A DNA stretch of 64,000 bases from contig OY282444.1 in NCBI GenBank assembly GCA_958296125.1, forward strand, positions 2,537,940 through 2,601,939. Reading direction: 5' to 3'. The translations under genes were made by a program, and so were the position numbers. Of this stretch, positions 49,933 through 59,238 are shown piece after piece (the first letter of the stretch is position 1; the number at the start of each line of letters is the position of its first letter). This stretch comes from an uncultured Poribacteria bacterium (lineage in GTDB: Bacteria > Poribacteria > WGA-4E > PCPOR2b). Below the pieces are notes generated by a model. It made no database searches, had not been told where the DNA came from, and saw only the letters and a list, made by a program, of their open reading frames with translations.

Positions 49933-52841
49933 TGAAAACCGGACAAAATCGCTTGACCCAATTGAATCAACGACTGCGGGAGGGGCATCCTTGCCCCGAT
50001 ACCTTGAGTTTTCAACTTGTTCTTCTGATCGTTTTTTCGCTGTCTTTTTTCCTTTCGGTTGGCAGTGGTTGGGCGCAAAGCTTTGGTAAAAATAAGGTCA
50101 CGGACCAGGATTTTGATTGGCTGATTCACCGGACAGAGCATTTTGATATCCACTACTATCCGGGTGAAGAGCAGCTGGCCGCTATCATGGCGGACATTGT
50201 TGAAGAGGCTTACGAGAAACATAGCGAGGATTTTGAGCACGAGCTTAAGGATCGGACACCGCTCATCTTATATCAATCCCACAAAGATTTTCAAGAGACC
50301 AATATTACACTGGCTGAACTGCACGAAGGTGTCGGCGGGTTTGCCGAACTCTTTAAGCGGCGCATGGTCATCCCCTTCACTGGTTCAATGTCCGCATTTC
50401 GTGAGGTTATCTTTCACGAACTGGTCCACATCTTTCAGTATGACATCATCTATCAGAAGCCCGCGGGGCATTTTTATAGCGGTGAGTTTCTGTATAGCCC
50501 TCCAATCTGGTTTATGGAGGGAACGGCAGACTACTTCGGTAACGATAATGATGCCGCTGGAGAGATGGTATTAAGAGATGCAAGCATTGCCAATCGGGTG
50601 GTTCCACTGACGCGGCTTCAGGATTTTCGCGTGCTCGGATCGCAGGTGTTTTTGGGATATAAGCTGGGCCAATCCGCCGTGGCATACCTTGTTGAGACTT
50701 ATGGGCGGGATAAGGTTGGGCAGATTATGCACGAACTGCGCCATATCCGCACCAAAGATCTTAACCAAGCCTTCCAGAACGTAATCGGCGTTGAACTTGA
50801 ACAATTTGATAAAGAGTGGCGCTTGACGGTGCAGAAGCAGTATTGGCCAATGATTGAACACAAGGATATGCCCGACTCGATTGCCAAGAACCTGACGGAG
50901 AAATCACGCTATTCGCATAACGTGAAGCCGATCTGGTCTCCTAGTGGTGACCTTATCGCTTATATCACAGGTAACGATGGATTTAGTGAAATTGTCCTTG
51001 TGTCTGCCAGAAATGGCAGCCGTTTAGAGCGCATCAGCAAAGATTTTTTCGGGAGTAAATATGAAGAGATTCGGAGCGACGGCAGTGGGTTAGCTTGGTC
51101 CCCGGATGGTGACTGTATCGCCTTCATCGCCAAGCATCGCGAATCGGAGTATCTGCTTGAGGTGAACATTATCAGTAAGCAGCTAGAACGCCGAATCAAG
51201 CTCGACTTCGACGCTGCCGGTTCGCCAAGCTATGACAGCAGTGGTGAGCGGATTGTTTTTTCTGCGCTAAGTGCGGGACAGACCGACCTGTTTATTATCA
51301 ACTTAGCGACAGAGGAGCTAACACGCCTGACAAATGATTCCTTTGACGATAGTCACCCCTCATGGCATCCAACGAAGGAAGAAATTGTCTACGCCTCGGA
51401 GCGAGGGGGTAAGTACAAGCTGATTATCATTGACGTTAACGGGCAAACATCGCGACAGTTGCCGCATGGTGAGCACAATGCCGTTAATCCTCGTTGGGCA
51501 CCCGGTGGCGAGCAACTGCTTTTTTGTTCAGATCTGGGGGGTGTCTATGACCTATGCACTGTGCAATCGGATGGCACAGACCTTACACGGTTGACCAACA
51601 TCATCACCGGCTGTTTCAACCCAAGTTTTTCGCCAGACCGGAAGCGCATCCTGTTTGGTGCTTACCAATCGGGTAAGCAGGACATTTATGTCATGGAGGC
51701 AGAGAAGGCACTTAATGAAAAGATTGAGATGCCGCCCCTTGAGTTTGAGCCGGTTGTCATACAATCTGGGAAAAGGAAACAGCGCCGAGTCGGGCATCGG
51801 AAGTACGGCACGAAGATTGGCTTAGATGCTATCTTTACAAACTTCAGTCTCGGCGCTGATGGCTTGCTGCGTAATTCGACGGAGCTGGTCGCGAGTGATA
51901 TGATGGGGAATCATCGCTTAGGATTGAGTGTCCAGAATCAGTCAGGTTTCCTGGCTCCGGATTTCATTGCCCGGTACGGTTCCCTTTCGCGGCGTGCGGA
52001 TTTTGGGGTCTCCCTCTTTAACTTTCATGAATATCACCTGCTGGGGACAACCCGGAATCGTCGCCGTGTCTCGCAACGTTTAACGGGCCTTGCCGGCTCT
52101 GCTACTTATCCCTTCAATCGGTATCGTCGCGTGGAGTTACAGTTATTGATGTATTCTACCCCCTACGCTTTCAGATTCGATACGGAATACGAAGATAATC
52201 GTGGGCTTTTGATGCTTGCAACGGTCTCTCTGGTTAACGACACGACGCGATGGCAGGTGTTCGGACCCCATAGCGGTGTCCGTTATAATCTCACATTTGA
52301 AAAGTCATATCGTGCGACCGGCAGCGACCTTGAGTTGACAAACCTCATTTTTGATGCCCGCCGATACTTTAAGCTCGGTAGACGTTCGACCTTCGCAACC
52401 CGGTTGCTTCTCGGTGGGAGTTTCGGAAGAGACAAGTCGCTGTTTTATCTCGGTGGCATTGATACGCTACGCGGCTATAGTTATGAAGAACTGATCGGGA
52501 CGCGGATGGGGCTGCTGAACTTTGAGCTCCGGATTCCGTTTATTGATGAACTCCGTTTTGGTTGGCCCTTTTCGTGGGCGATTGGCGGCATTCGCGGCAT
52601 AATCTTCGCCGACTTTGGAACGGTTTGGTCGAAGGGCGAGTTCAACTTGGATAACCGTTACTATCTGCTTCGACGTGAGGGATATCGGCTTCGGCTCGAT
52701 GATGCCAAAGGCTCAATTGGCGTTGGACTTCGATTGCAGATCGGTTTCTTCTCCCTCGACTTTGACGTGGCGCGGCGCACCGATCTTGCTAGTATCGATC
52801 CGGATACGACGTTCCATTTCGGTTTGGGTCAGGCGTTTTAG
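49929..52841 (+). CDS. Metalloprotease / TolB propeller / outer-membrane beta-barrel fusion
   Basis: 970 residues in three parts. (1) After a signal peptide (LVLLIVFSLSFFLSVGSGWA) comes a peptidase-MA-like gluzincin domain with HELVH near residue 163 and the third ligand Glu in WFMEGTADYF near 197. (2) A PD40/TolB-type propeller, about 320-600 (IWSPSGDLIAYITGNDG; SWHPTKEEIVYASERGG). (3) A C-terminal BamA/D15-like barrel, about 640-970, ending in the phenylalanine of GLGQAF, with FYLGGIDTLRGYSYEELIGTRM. The barrel would place the protease in the periplasm at the outer membrane. A REP-like repeat (49977-50001) lies inside the first 25 codons. ATGA overlap with the lipoprotein gene. Confidence 0.82.
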   Translation: MMKTGQNRLTQLNQRLREGHPCPDTLSFQLVLLIVFSLSFFLSVGSGWAQSFGKNKVTDQDFDWLIHRTEHFDIHYYPGEEQLAAIMADIVEEAYEKHSEDFEHELKDRTPLILYQSHKDFQETNITLAELHEGVGGFAELFKRRMVIPFTGSMSAFREVIFHELVHIFQYDIIYQKPAGHFYSGEFLYSPPIWFMEGTADYFGNDNDAAGEMVLRDASIANRVVPLTRLQDFRVLGSQVFLGYKLGQSAVAYLVETYGRDKVGQIMHELRHIRTKDLNQAFQNVIGVELEQFDKEWRLTVQKQYWPMIEHKDMPDSIAKNLTEKSRYSHNVKPIWSPSGDLIAYITGNDGFSEIVLVSARNGSRLERISKDFFGSKYEEIRSDGSGLAWSPDGDCIAFIAKHRESEYLLEVNIISKQLERRIKLDFDAAGSPSYDSSGERIVFSALSAGQTDLFIINLATEELTRLTNDSFDDSHPSWHPTKEEIVYASERGGKYKLIIIDVNGQTSRQLPHGEHNAVNPRWAPGGEQLLFCSDLGGVYDLCTVQSDGTDLTRLTNIITGCFNPSFSPDRKRILFGAYQSGKQDIYVMEAEKALNEKIEMPPLEFEPVVIQSGKRKQRRVGHRKYGTKIGLDAIFTNFSLGADGLLRNSTELVASDMMGNHRLGLSVQNQSGFLAPDFIARYGSLSRRADFGVSLFNFHEYHLLGTTRNRRRVSQRLTGLAGSATYPFNRYRRVELQLLMYSTPYAFRFDTEYEDNRGLLMLATVSLVNDTTRWQVFGPHSGVRYNLTFEKSYRATGSDLELTNLIFDARRYFKLGRRSTFATRLLLGGSFGRDKSLFYLGGIDTLRGYSYEELIGTRMGLLNFELRIPFIDELRFGWPFSWAIGGIRGIIFADFGTVWSKGEFNLDNRYYLLRREGYRLRLDDAKGSIGVGLRLQIGFFSLDFDVARRTDLASIDPDTTFHFGLGQAF
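49977..50001 (+). repeat. REP-like repeat inside a coding start
   Basis: GGGAGGGGCATCCTTGCCCC, inside the first codons of the metalloprotease/barrel gene where it encodes REGHPCPD. Related to 4728, 52894, 56163 and 57851. Confidence 0.6.
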
Positions 52842-52893
52842 CTGAGAAAAGTTCACCAATTCATTTAAATCACCGCAGCGGCGCAGAGGGCAC

Positions 52894-52919
52894 GTAGGAG
52901 AGGCATCCCTGCCCCGATA
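52894..52919 (+). repeat. REP-like repeat
   Basis: GTAGGAGAGGCATCCCTGCC then CCGATA, between the barrel gene and the UPF0182 gene. Confidence 0.65.
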
Positions 52920-52961
52920 CGTCCTCCGTGGCTCTGCGGTAAATTCGTAAGGAAGGAAAGT

Positions 52962-55900
52962 ATGCAACCAAACTTGACTCGACTCATCATTATCTTCGTT
53001 GTTTTAGCAATAATCATCGGCGGGGGCGCGATCTTCGTCAAAATCTATCCTGACCTGCTCTGGTTTGATATGGTCGGCTACCTCACCATCTACAAAACGG
53101 TCCTACTGACAAGAATAGGGTTGGGAGTTGTCGTCGGCGGTTTCTTTCTCGCGGTGACCCTGACAAACCTCTATCTCCTGTATCGCTTTACCCCACCTCG
53201 ACTGAGTCCGACGCTCGTCGAATCGATCCCGCTTGAAGGTATGCCCGATTTTAACCTCCGGAAAGCGGTCTATATCGTACTTACACTCTTGGCGGTTGGA
53301 GGGAGCATCGTAGGCGGTTATGCCTCAACAGACTATTGGGAACAATTTCTCCGCTATTCAAACGCTAGCAATCTTTCCTTCCAATCCGCGACATCGCTCG
53401 ATGCACCGGCAAATCGGGAGGCTACAGAGGTTGCCATCTCTGAATTGGAGTATAATGCGAAAAGGTTTAAAGTAGGGGATGAGGTTACAATCGAAGAGGG
53501 AGATAACAGGCATAGTGCGAAAATCCGATCGATAAGCCCGGGTGCAGATGGGAGCGTCAAGATTGCATTAAGCCAAGGGCTTAGCTTCGGGGCGACCGAG
53601 GACGCAGTTCTGGTCGGAGCTGCCCGGGATCCAATTTTCAATAGAGATGTCAGCTACTATGTTTTTCGGATGCCCCTAGAACGCCTAATCTGCGGTTATC
53701 TATTCGGTCTATTCATGTTGGTCACTCTCTTTACGGGGGTGCTCTACTTTTTTCATGGGCTACTCATCAATGAAAACAACCGCTTTGAACCGCCGCAACG
53801 TGTCAAGACCCATCTGTTTCTGCTGATTGGGTTGATGCTGCTATTTCGTGCTTGGAATTACAGGTTTGTGATGTATGACCTACTCTACACCACCAACGAT
53901 GTCGTGCGGGGTGGGGGCGGTTATGCAGCGATACAGGCACGGTTGCCTGTGTTATGGATACTGCTCGCGCTTACCATTGGCTGCGCGTTGATTTTCTTCA
54001 TCAGTATTTTTTTCCGGCGTATCTCCTTCGCTGTTGGGAGCGTCATTGTTCTTCTGCTTGTTGCTTTTATGGGACAAGCCTATCCCCGTATCGTTCAAAA
54101 GCTGAAAGTTGAACCGAGCAAGCAGGAACTTGAGGGAAGATATATCAACTATAACATCAGGGCAACGCTGCACGCCTATGATCTGGAGGATAGCACCGTG
54201 ACCGAGACGGAGTACCCTTTGACGGGGGAATTGTCTTATGATAGCATCACGGGGCAGGAAAATGCAGCGGTGATTAACAGCATTCGGCTTTGGGATTGGC
54301 GGCCCCTGCGGCGAACTTTCCGCCAGCTACAGGAATTACGTTCACAATATGATTTCTCTGACGTAGATATCGACCGTTACCCGATGGGAAGCGGTGAACC
54401 TCGACAGGTGATGCTTTCCGGGCGCGAACTGAATATTAATGATTTACCGCGTGAAGTGAGTCGGGACTGGTTTAAGCGCACTTACGTCTACACTCACGGT
54501 TATGGAGCGGTGCTGAGTCCTGTGAACGAAATCCTCGACGGGAAGCCGAAGATGTACATTCGGGATATGGACCCAATTAACTACGAGCCTGAATGGACAC
54601 ATCGGTTTAACGACAATCCCGGGCCTCGAATTTACTATGGTGAGCGCACCAACCATTATGTTATCGTCCACCCGGACCGCTCCGATCCTCTTGAGTTTGA
54701 TTACCCCGAAACGTTTGGACAAGATTTTGCCAAATACGCGTACCAAGGCAAGGGCGGTGTCACCCTTTCCTCGTTCACCCGAAAATTCGCGTATATGCTG
54801 AAATTTAACAACGCGCTCAACTTTATTTTGCCCGGTGAAATACAATCGACAAGCCGCGTCCTCTACGATCGAAACATAAAGGAGCGTGTCAGCCAAATCG
54901 CCCCGTTCCTGAAATATGATAACGACCCTTACCTTGTCCTCCACAACGGTCGGTTAATCTGGGTGATCGATGCGTATACAACGACCGCCCGTTATCCCTA
55001 TTCTGCACCGATGCAGGATGCCATCCGCAGAACCATTGCGGAACGGGGGGGTAGACGTGCCGCTGGACGTATCGTCGGTGGTGAAAGCCCTTGGGGGAAT
55101 TATATTCGTAACGCCGCCAAAGTCACGATTGATGCCTACGACGGCAGCGTGAATTTCTATCTGATGGAGCAGGAGCAAGATCCGGTTGCGGAGTGTTATC
55201 GCCGCATCTTCCCAGATCTATTCAAACCGTTCGAGGCGATGCCCGCAGATCTCAAAGCGCATATCCGATATCCGACGACCATGTTTCGTATTCAGGCGCA
55301 AATGTATCAGGATTATCACATGAAAGACCCGATAACCTTCTACGCGAGTGAGGATCAGTGGCAGATTGGCGAGGAGCTTTACGATAATACCGAGCGTCCC
55401 CGCCCCCAACAGGCACCGCAACCGCCAAGCCCATTCACACGTACCCAACAATTGCCGGAGACGGTCACGAATGTGCAAGAAGTTGACCCTTACTATGTGG
55501 TTGTCAAAATACCGGGAGAGGAACATGCGGAATTTGTCCTGATGCTTCCTTTCACACCGAAAAACAAGCCGAACCTCACTGCATGGATTGCTGCGAGATG
55601 CGATTTACCACAGTATGGACACCTTCTGGTCTATCGCTTCCCGAAAGGAAAACTCGCCCCCGGCCCGATGCAGGTCGAAAACTTCATCACGCAAGAACCT
55701 GGAATTTCCCAGCAGATTAGCTTGTGGAATACGCAAGGCTCACGCGTCCTGCGGGGGAACCTGCTCATCATCCCGATGAATGAGGCCATTCTCTATGTTG
55801 AACCAATCTACATCCAAGCAGAGAACGAAGAGTCGGCGATTCCCGAATTGCGCCGCGTTGTTGTCGGTTATAAGGAAAATGTCGCATGGGGTGCGAGTCT

Positions 55901-56150
55901 TGATGAGGCATTGATCAATATGTTTGGTAAGCGACTGGAGGTCGCACTGACACAAGACACTTCTTCTGCCGACCCTCCCAAAGCGGCAAGTGCAGCGGGT
56001 TCGCTATCAATTCCGACGTTGGCAAAACAGGCGAGGGAGCAGTTCAAGGAGGCGCAAGCGGCGCAACGCGCAGGGAATTGGGCGGAATATGGACGTTACC
56101 TTAATCTTCTCGAAGCAACCTTGAAACAGCTTGAGGTGGATGCCCAATAA
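52962..56150 (+). CDS. UPF0182 family large membrane protein
   Basis: 1062 residues. About seven N-terminal membrane helices (first: LIIIFVVLAIIIGGGAIFV) carry the family marks DLLWFDMVGYLTIYKTVL, YRFTPPRLSP, and DLLYTTNDVVRGGGGYAAIQARLPVLW; a large extracytoplasmic domain follows with RRTFRQLQELRSQYDF, FAYMLKFNNALNFILPGEI and DNDPYLVLHNGRLIWVIDAYTTT. The segment around residues 140-225 (EVAISELEYNAKRFKVGDEV...) may be an inserted beta domain in the loop between two helices. Function of the family is unknown. GGAAGGAAAG lies just before the ATG. Confidence 0.9.
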   Translation: MQPNLTRLIIIFVVLAIIIGGGAIFVKIYPDLLWFDMVGYLTIYKTVLLTRIGLGVVVGGFFLAVTLTNLYLLYRFTPPRLSPTLVESIPLEGMPDFNLRKAVYIVLTLLAVGGSIVGGYASTDYWEQFLRYSNASNLSFQSATSLDAPANREATEVAISELEYNAKRFKVGDEVTIEEGDNRHSAKIRSISPGADGSVKIALSQGLSFGATEDAVLVGAARDPIFNRDVSYYVFRMPLERLICGYLFGLFMLVTLFTGVLYFFHGLLINENNRFEPPQRVKTHLFLLIGLMLLFRAWNYRFVMYDLLYTTNDVVRGGGGYAAIQARLPVLWILLALTIGCALIFFISIFFRRISFAVGSVIVLLLVAFMGQAYPRIVQKLKVEPSKQELEGRYINYNIRATLHAYDLEDSTVTETEYPLTGELSYDSITGQENAAVINSIRLWDWRPLRRTFRQLQELRSQYDFSDVDIDRYPMGSGEPRQVMLSGRELNINDLPREVSRDWFKRTYVYTHGYGAVLSPVNEILDGKPKMYIRDMDPINYEPEWTHRFNDNPGPRIYYGERTNHYVIVHPDRSDPLEFDYPETFGQDFAKYAYQGKGGVTLSSFTRKFAYMLKFNNALNFILPGEIQSTSRVLYDRNIKERVSQIAPFLKYDNDPYLVLHNGRLIWVIDAYTTTARYPYSAPMQDAIRRTIAERGGRRAAGRIVGGESPWGNYIRNAAKVTIDAYDGSVNFYLMEQEQDPVAECYRRIFPDLFKPFEAMPADLKAHIRYPTTMFRIQAQMYQDYHMKDPITFYASEDQWQIGEELYDNTERPRPQQAPQPPSPFTRTQQLPETVTNVQEVDPYYVVVKIPGEEHAEFVLMLPFTPKNKPNLTAWIAARCDLPQYGHLLVYRFPKGKLAPGPMQVENFITQEPGISQQISLWNTQGSRVLRGNLLIIPMNEAILYVEPIYIQAENEESAIPELRRVVVGYKENVAWGASLDEALINMFGKRLEVALTQDTSSADPPKAASAAGSLSIPTLAKQAREQFKEAQAAQRAGNWAEYGRYLNLLEATLKQLEVDAQ

Positions 56151-56162
56151 GCATGAAGACGA

Positions 56163-56189
56163 GTGGGAGGGGCATCCCTGCCTCGATAT
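56163..56189 (+). repeat. REP-like repeat
   Basis: GTGGGAGGGGCATCCCTGCC then TCGATA, between the UPF0182 and DUF5069 genes. Confidence 0.65.
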
Positions 56190-56264
56190 CCATCTTTTAA
56201 GCGTTCCGCTTCTGGGTTTGGGACTGACGTAAAGGATGAGACTAACGTAAAGGAGGTGAATTAC

Positions 56265-56510
56265 ATGGGACTCGATTGGAAACCACGTCATCGGGATATG
56301 CTCATTGGCGGGTACTGGTGGTTGGCGCGGGTTACGGATAAGGCACGTGCCAAGTTGAACGGTACTATCGGTGAGTACATCTACCCGTGACCGCAGGACA
56401 AAAAGTTCCTGGAGGAACACAAGCTAGACGCTGACGAGTTTGTTGGTATGGTGAAAAGCAATCCGTCAGACGACGATATGATTGCCGCGATGAAGCAGCT
56501 CAGTTCATAA
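56265..56510 (+). CDS. DUF5069-like protein with in-frame TGA (candidate selenoprotein)
   Basis: From ATG 56265, which has a perfect AAGGAGGTGA site, 41 codons read MGLDWKPRHRDMLIGGYWWL and on to GTIGEYIYP. Codon 42 is TGA (56388-56390). The same frame then continues PQDKKFLEEHKLDADEFVGM to TAA at 56510. Family members have GGYxxLARxxDKxRAxLxGTxGEYxYxCPLDxxFL, so the TGA stands exactly at the conserved Cys. Eighty-one residues in total matches the family size. The hairpin GTTCC-TGGA-GGAAC (56405-56418) has its loop 19 bases after TGA and a G in the second loop position, as in bacterial SECIS elements. Either UGA encodes selenocysteine, or a TGC/TGT to TGA change has broken the gene. Function of DUF5069 is unknown. 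Confidence 0.7.
56405..56418 (+). promoter_or_regulatory. Candidate bacterial SECIS hairpin
   Basis: Perfect 5-bp stem GTTCC/GGAAC with TGGA loop, 19 bases between TGA and loop. An alternative pairing CAGGA/TCCTG (56393-56411) competes with it, so the fold is not certain. Confidence 0.4.
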
Positions 56511-56638
56511 GTAGGAGGGATTTCTCAATCCCGATTTCCATTGAAACGGCGAGCAGGGGAGCGGGCAGCAACTCCCCCTGCTCCAATTCCTAAGAATATA
56601 CCTCAGAATCGACAATATAAAACGGAGAACCTCTCTCA

Positions 56639-59146
56639 ATGAAAAAGACGACATTGTTTACTTTTATCCTATTATTAGTCTCTGTTCTGTTGTTATCAAA
56701 CAGCTTCGCGCAAAATAATCCGCAGTGGCAGCTGCCCGATGGTGCCACTACGCGATTTGGAAAAGGCTGGATATCTGGACTTGAATATTCGCCTGACGGC
56801 ACCCGGTTGGCAGTCGGCAGTGCCATCGGTATTTGGCTCTACGATGCAGCGACACTTCAAGAGGTTGATTTACTCACAGGGCACACAGAAGCAGTGTCCA
56901 CTATCGCATACTCCCCGGACGGAGGTATACTTGCCAGTGGGAGTTGGGACAATACTATTCGGTTGTGGAATACTGCAACCGGTGAGACCATCAATACCCT
57001 CACCGGTCATGAGGAAGGTATATTGAGCATTGCCTTTAGTCCGGATGGAAAAACCCTCGTCAGTGGGAGCTACGACGATACCGTTCGCCTATGGGATATT
57101 GATACCGGCGAAAATATCAAAACCCTTACCGGGCATGAGGACTGGGTCTCTAGCGTTGCTTTCAGTCACGCTGGGAGCATGATTGCTAGTGGAAGTTGGG
57201 ATCAAACCGTCCGCCTGTGGGATGTTGACACCGGCGAGAACACCCAAACCCTCACTGGACATACATCTCTCATCGAGACGCTTGCTTTCGGTTGGGGAGG
57301 CACTCTCGCCAGTGGAGACTATGACGCGATGATCCATCTGTGGAATGTTAAAACAGGTGAGAAAATCAGAACTCTTACCGGGCATACTTCAGTTATCTAC
57401 GAGGTCACTTTTTCTGCGGATGGGGGCATATTGGCGAGCGCGAGTGAGGACGATACCATCCGCCTATGGAATGCGGTTACGGGTGAAACCGTCAAAGCCT
57501 TTACCGGACACACGGCTGATGTCTATAGGGTTGCGTTTAGCCCGGATGGCAGCACCCTCGCCAGTGGGAGTGGTGATGCAACGGTCCGTTTGTGGGATGT
57601 TGACACAAATGAGAACATTGGAACCCTTACCGGGCATGAGATCCGTGTCCTGAGCGTCGCTTTCGGTCCGGGGGGTCGCACGTTCGTCGGTCGGAGTTGG
57701 GATCAAACTATCCATATCTGGAATACTGAAACAGGAGAGCGTCAACCCTTTCTTGTGGGGCATACGGATGATGTAGATATTGTTGTTTTCAGTCGGGATG
57801 GCCGCACAATTGCCAGCGGCAGTCAGGACAATACTGTTCGCCTGTGGGCCGTGGGAGGGGCATCCCTGCCCCGAACCGGAGCGCACCTGAAAACCCTCGT
57901 CGCGCATACGGCTTATATTACAACCCTTGCTTTCAGTCCCGATGGAAAGACCCTCGCAAGTGGGAGTGAGGACGATACCATCCGCTTGTGGGATGTCGCC
58001 ACCGGGGCGCGTTTGGCAACCCTCTACGGACACGGTGCTGGTGTTGAGCACATCACTTTTAGTCCCAATGGAAAGACCCTCGCAAGTGGGGGTCGAGACG
58101 CTGCCGTTGCCCTGTGGGATGTCGAGACCGGGGATGTTCTGCAAGCGTTCTTTGGCCATCGGGGTCATGTTCTCACCGTTGCTTTCAGTCCCGATGGAGA
58201 GACCCTCGCAAGTGGAGGGTGGGACAATACCATTCGCCTGTGGGATGTCACCACCGGTGAGGAGGTGACAACCATCCGAGGGAGTGAGTATGGTGTCGAA
58301 AGCGTTATTGAAAGTGTTGCCTTCAGTCTCGATGGAAAGATCCTCGCAGCCGGGGGTTGGGGTTATACGATTGGCTTGTGGGATGTTGCAACAACAGAGC
58401 ACATCGAAACCTTTACCGGACATACCTCTAGGATTGAGAGCGTTGCTTTCAACCCCGATGGCACCGTCCTCGCCAGTGGAAGTCAGGACGGCACGGTGTT
58501 GCTATGGGATATTCCAGAACCCGAGGTGCCCCCGTTGGTCGAGGATGTCAACGGGAATGGGGTGGTCAACATCTTGGATTTAACGCTAGTTGGCTTACGC
58601 TTGGGCCAGACAGGGGAAAACGATGCCGATGTCAACGGGGATGGCGTTGTGGACATTGTGGATTTGGTTCAGGTCGCCGGTGCGATAGGCAACGTGGCTG
58701 CTGCCCCTGCGGTGCAGTCCCTCGCTCTAGCAAATCTGACCAACGCCGATGTTGAGGACTGGCTCACCCAAGCACAAGCGTTAGATCTCACGGATGTCCG
58801 CTCACAAAGGGGAATCCTTTTCCTTGAACAATTCCTTGCAGCACTAGCTCCCAAGGCGACAGCACTCTTGCCTAACTTTCCCAACCCGTTCAATCCAGAG
58901 ACATGGATTCCTTATCAACTCGCCAATGACACTGATGTAATACTGACGGTTTACGATACAAAGGGCACACCGGTGCGCCAATTCGATTTGGGACATCAGT
59001 CCGCGGGATTCTATACTACCCGAACGACAGCTGCCTATTGGGACGGATGTAACGAAATCGGCGAATCGGTCGTAAGCGGGGTCTATTTCTATCAACTCCA
59101 AGCAGGCGATTACACCGACTTACGACGCATGGTGATTCTCAAGTAG
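56639..59146 (+). CDS. 14-repeat WD40 protein with dockerin-like and sorting domains (copy 1)
   Basis: 835 residues. A signal peptide (LFTFILLLVSVLLLSNSFA) is followed by fourteen WD40 units, each of about 42 residues ending in forms of RLWDVDTGE, enough for two seven-bladed propellers. A dockerin-like pair of calcium loops follows (DVNGNGVVNILDL; DVNGDGVVDIVDL). The end is a FlgD/T9SS-like domain (LLPNFPNPFNPETWIPYQL ... SGVYFYQLQAGDYTDLRRM). It is probably exported and displayed or secreted, with the propellers binding partners. Repeat 9 carries an in-frame REP-like insertion (57851-57874), making RLWAVGGASLPRTGAHL where its paralogue has RLWDVDTGAHL. Confidence 0.9.
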   Translation: MKKTTLFTFILLLVSVLLLSNSFAQNNPQWQLPDGATTRFGKGWISGLEYSPDGTRLAVGSAIGIWLYDAATLQEVDLLTGHTEAVSTIAYSPDGGILASGSWDNTIRLWNTATGETINTLTGHEEGILSIAFSPDGKTLVSGSYDDTVRLWDIDTGENIKTLTGHEDWVSSVAFSHAGSMIASGSWDQTVRLWDVDTGENTQTLTGHTSLIETLAFGWGGTLASGDYDAMIHLWNVKTGEKIRTLTGHTSVIYEVTFSADGGILASASEDDTIRLWNAVTGETVKAFTGHTADVYRVAFSPDGSTLASGSGDATVRLWDVDTNENIGTLTGHEIRVLSVAFGPGGRTFVGRSWDQTIHIWNTETGERQPFLVGHTDDVDIVVFSRDGRTIASGSQDNTVRLWAVGGASLPRTGAHLKTLVAHTAYITTLAFSPDGKTLASGSEDDTIRLWDVATGARLATLYGHGAGVEHITFSPNGKTLASGGRDAAVALWDVETGDVLQAFFGHRGHVLTVAFSPDGETLASGGWDNTIRLWDVTTGEEVTTIRGSEYGVESVIESVAFSLDGKILAAGGWGYTIGLWDVATTEHIETFTGHTSRIESVAFNPDGTVLASGSQDGTVLLWDIPEPEVPPLVEDVNGNGVVNILDLTLVGLRLGQTGENDADVNGDGVVDIVDLVQVAGAIGNVAAAPAVQSLALANLTNADVEDWLTQAQALDLTDVRSQRGILFLEQFLAALAPKATALLPNFPNPFNPETWIPYQLANDTDVILTVYDTKGTPVRQFDLGHQSAGFYTTRTTAAYWDGCNEIGESVVSGVYFYQLQAGDYTDLRRMVILK
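57851..57874 (+). repeat. REP-like repeat inserted in a WD40 unit
   Basis: GTGGGAGGGGCATCCCTGCC then CCGA within the coding sequence. Compared with the tandem paralogue the site is 18 bases longer, so the frame is kept. Confidence 0.8.
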
Positions 59147-59238
59147 GCACACCAATTGCTGAATCTAAGCTACCTCTACTGTTACTGTGGATTTGGAAAT
59201 TCGCAAAACAGACAGCTCAAAACGGAGAACCCCTCTCA

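Noticed and set aside
57464-58423. 319-codon minus-strand frame and similar frames in the WD40 genes
   Set aside because: Shadows of the periodic WD40 coding sequence; they repeat a GDIPQANGIV-like phrase simply because the sense strand repeats.
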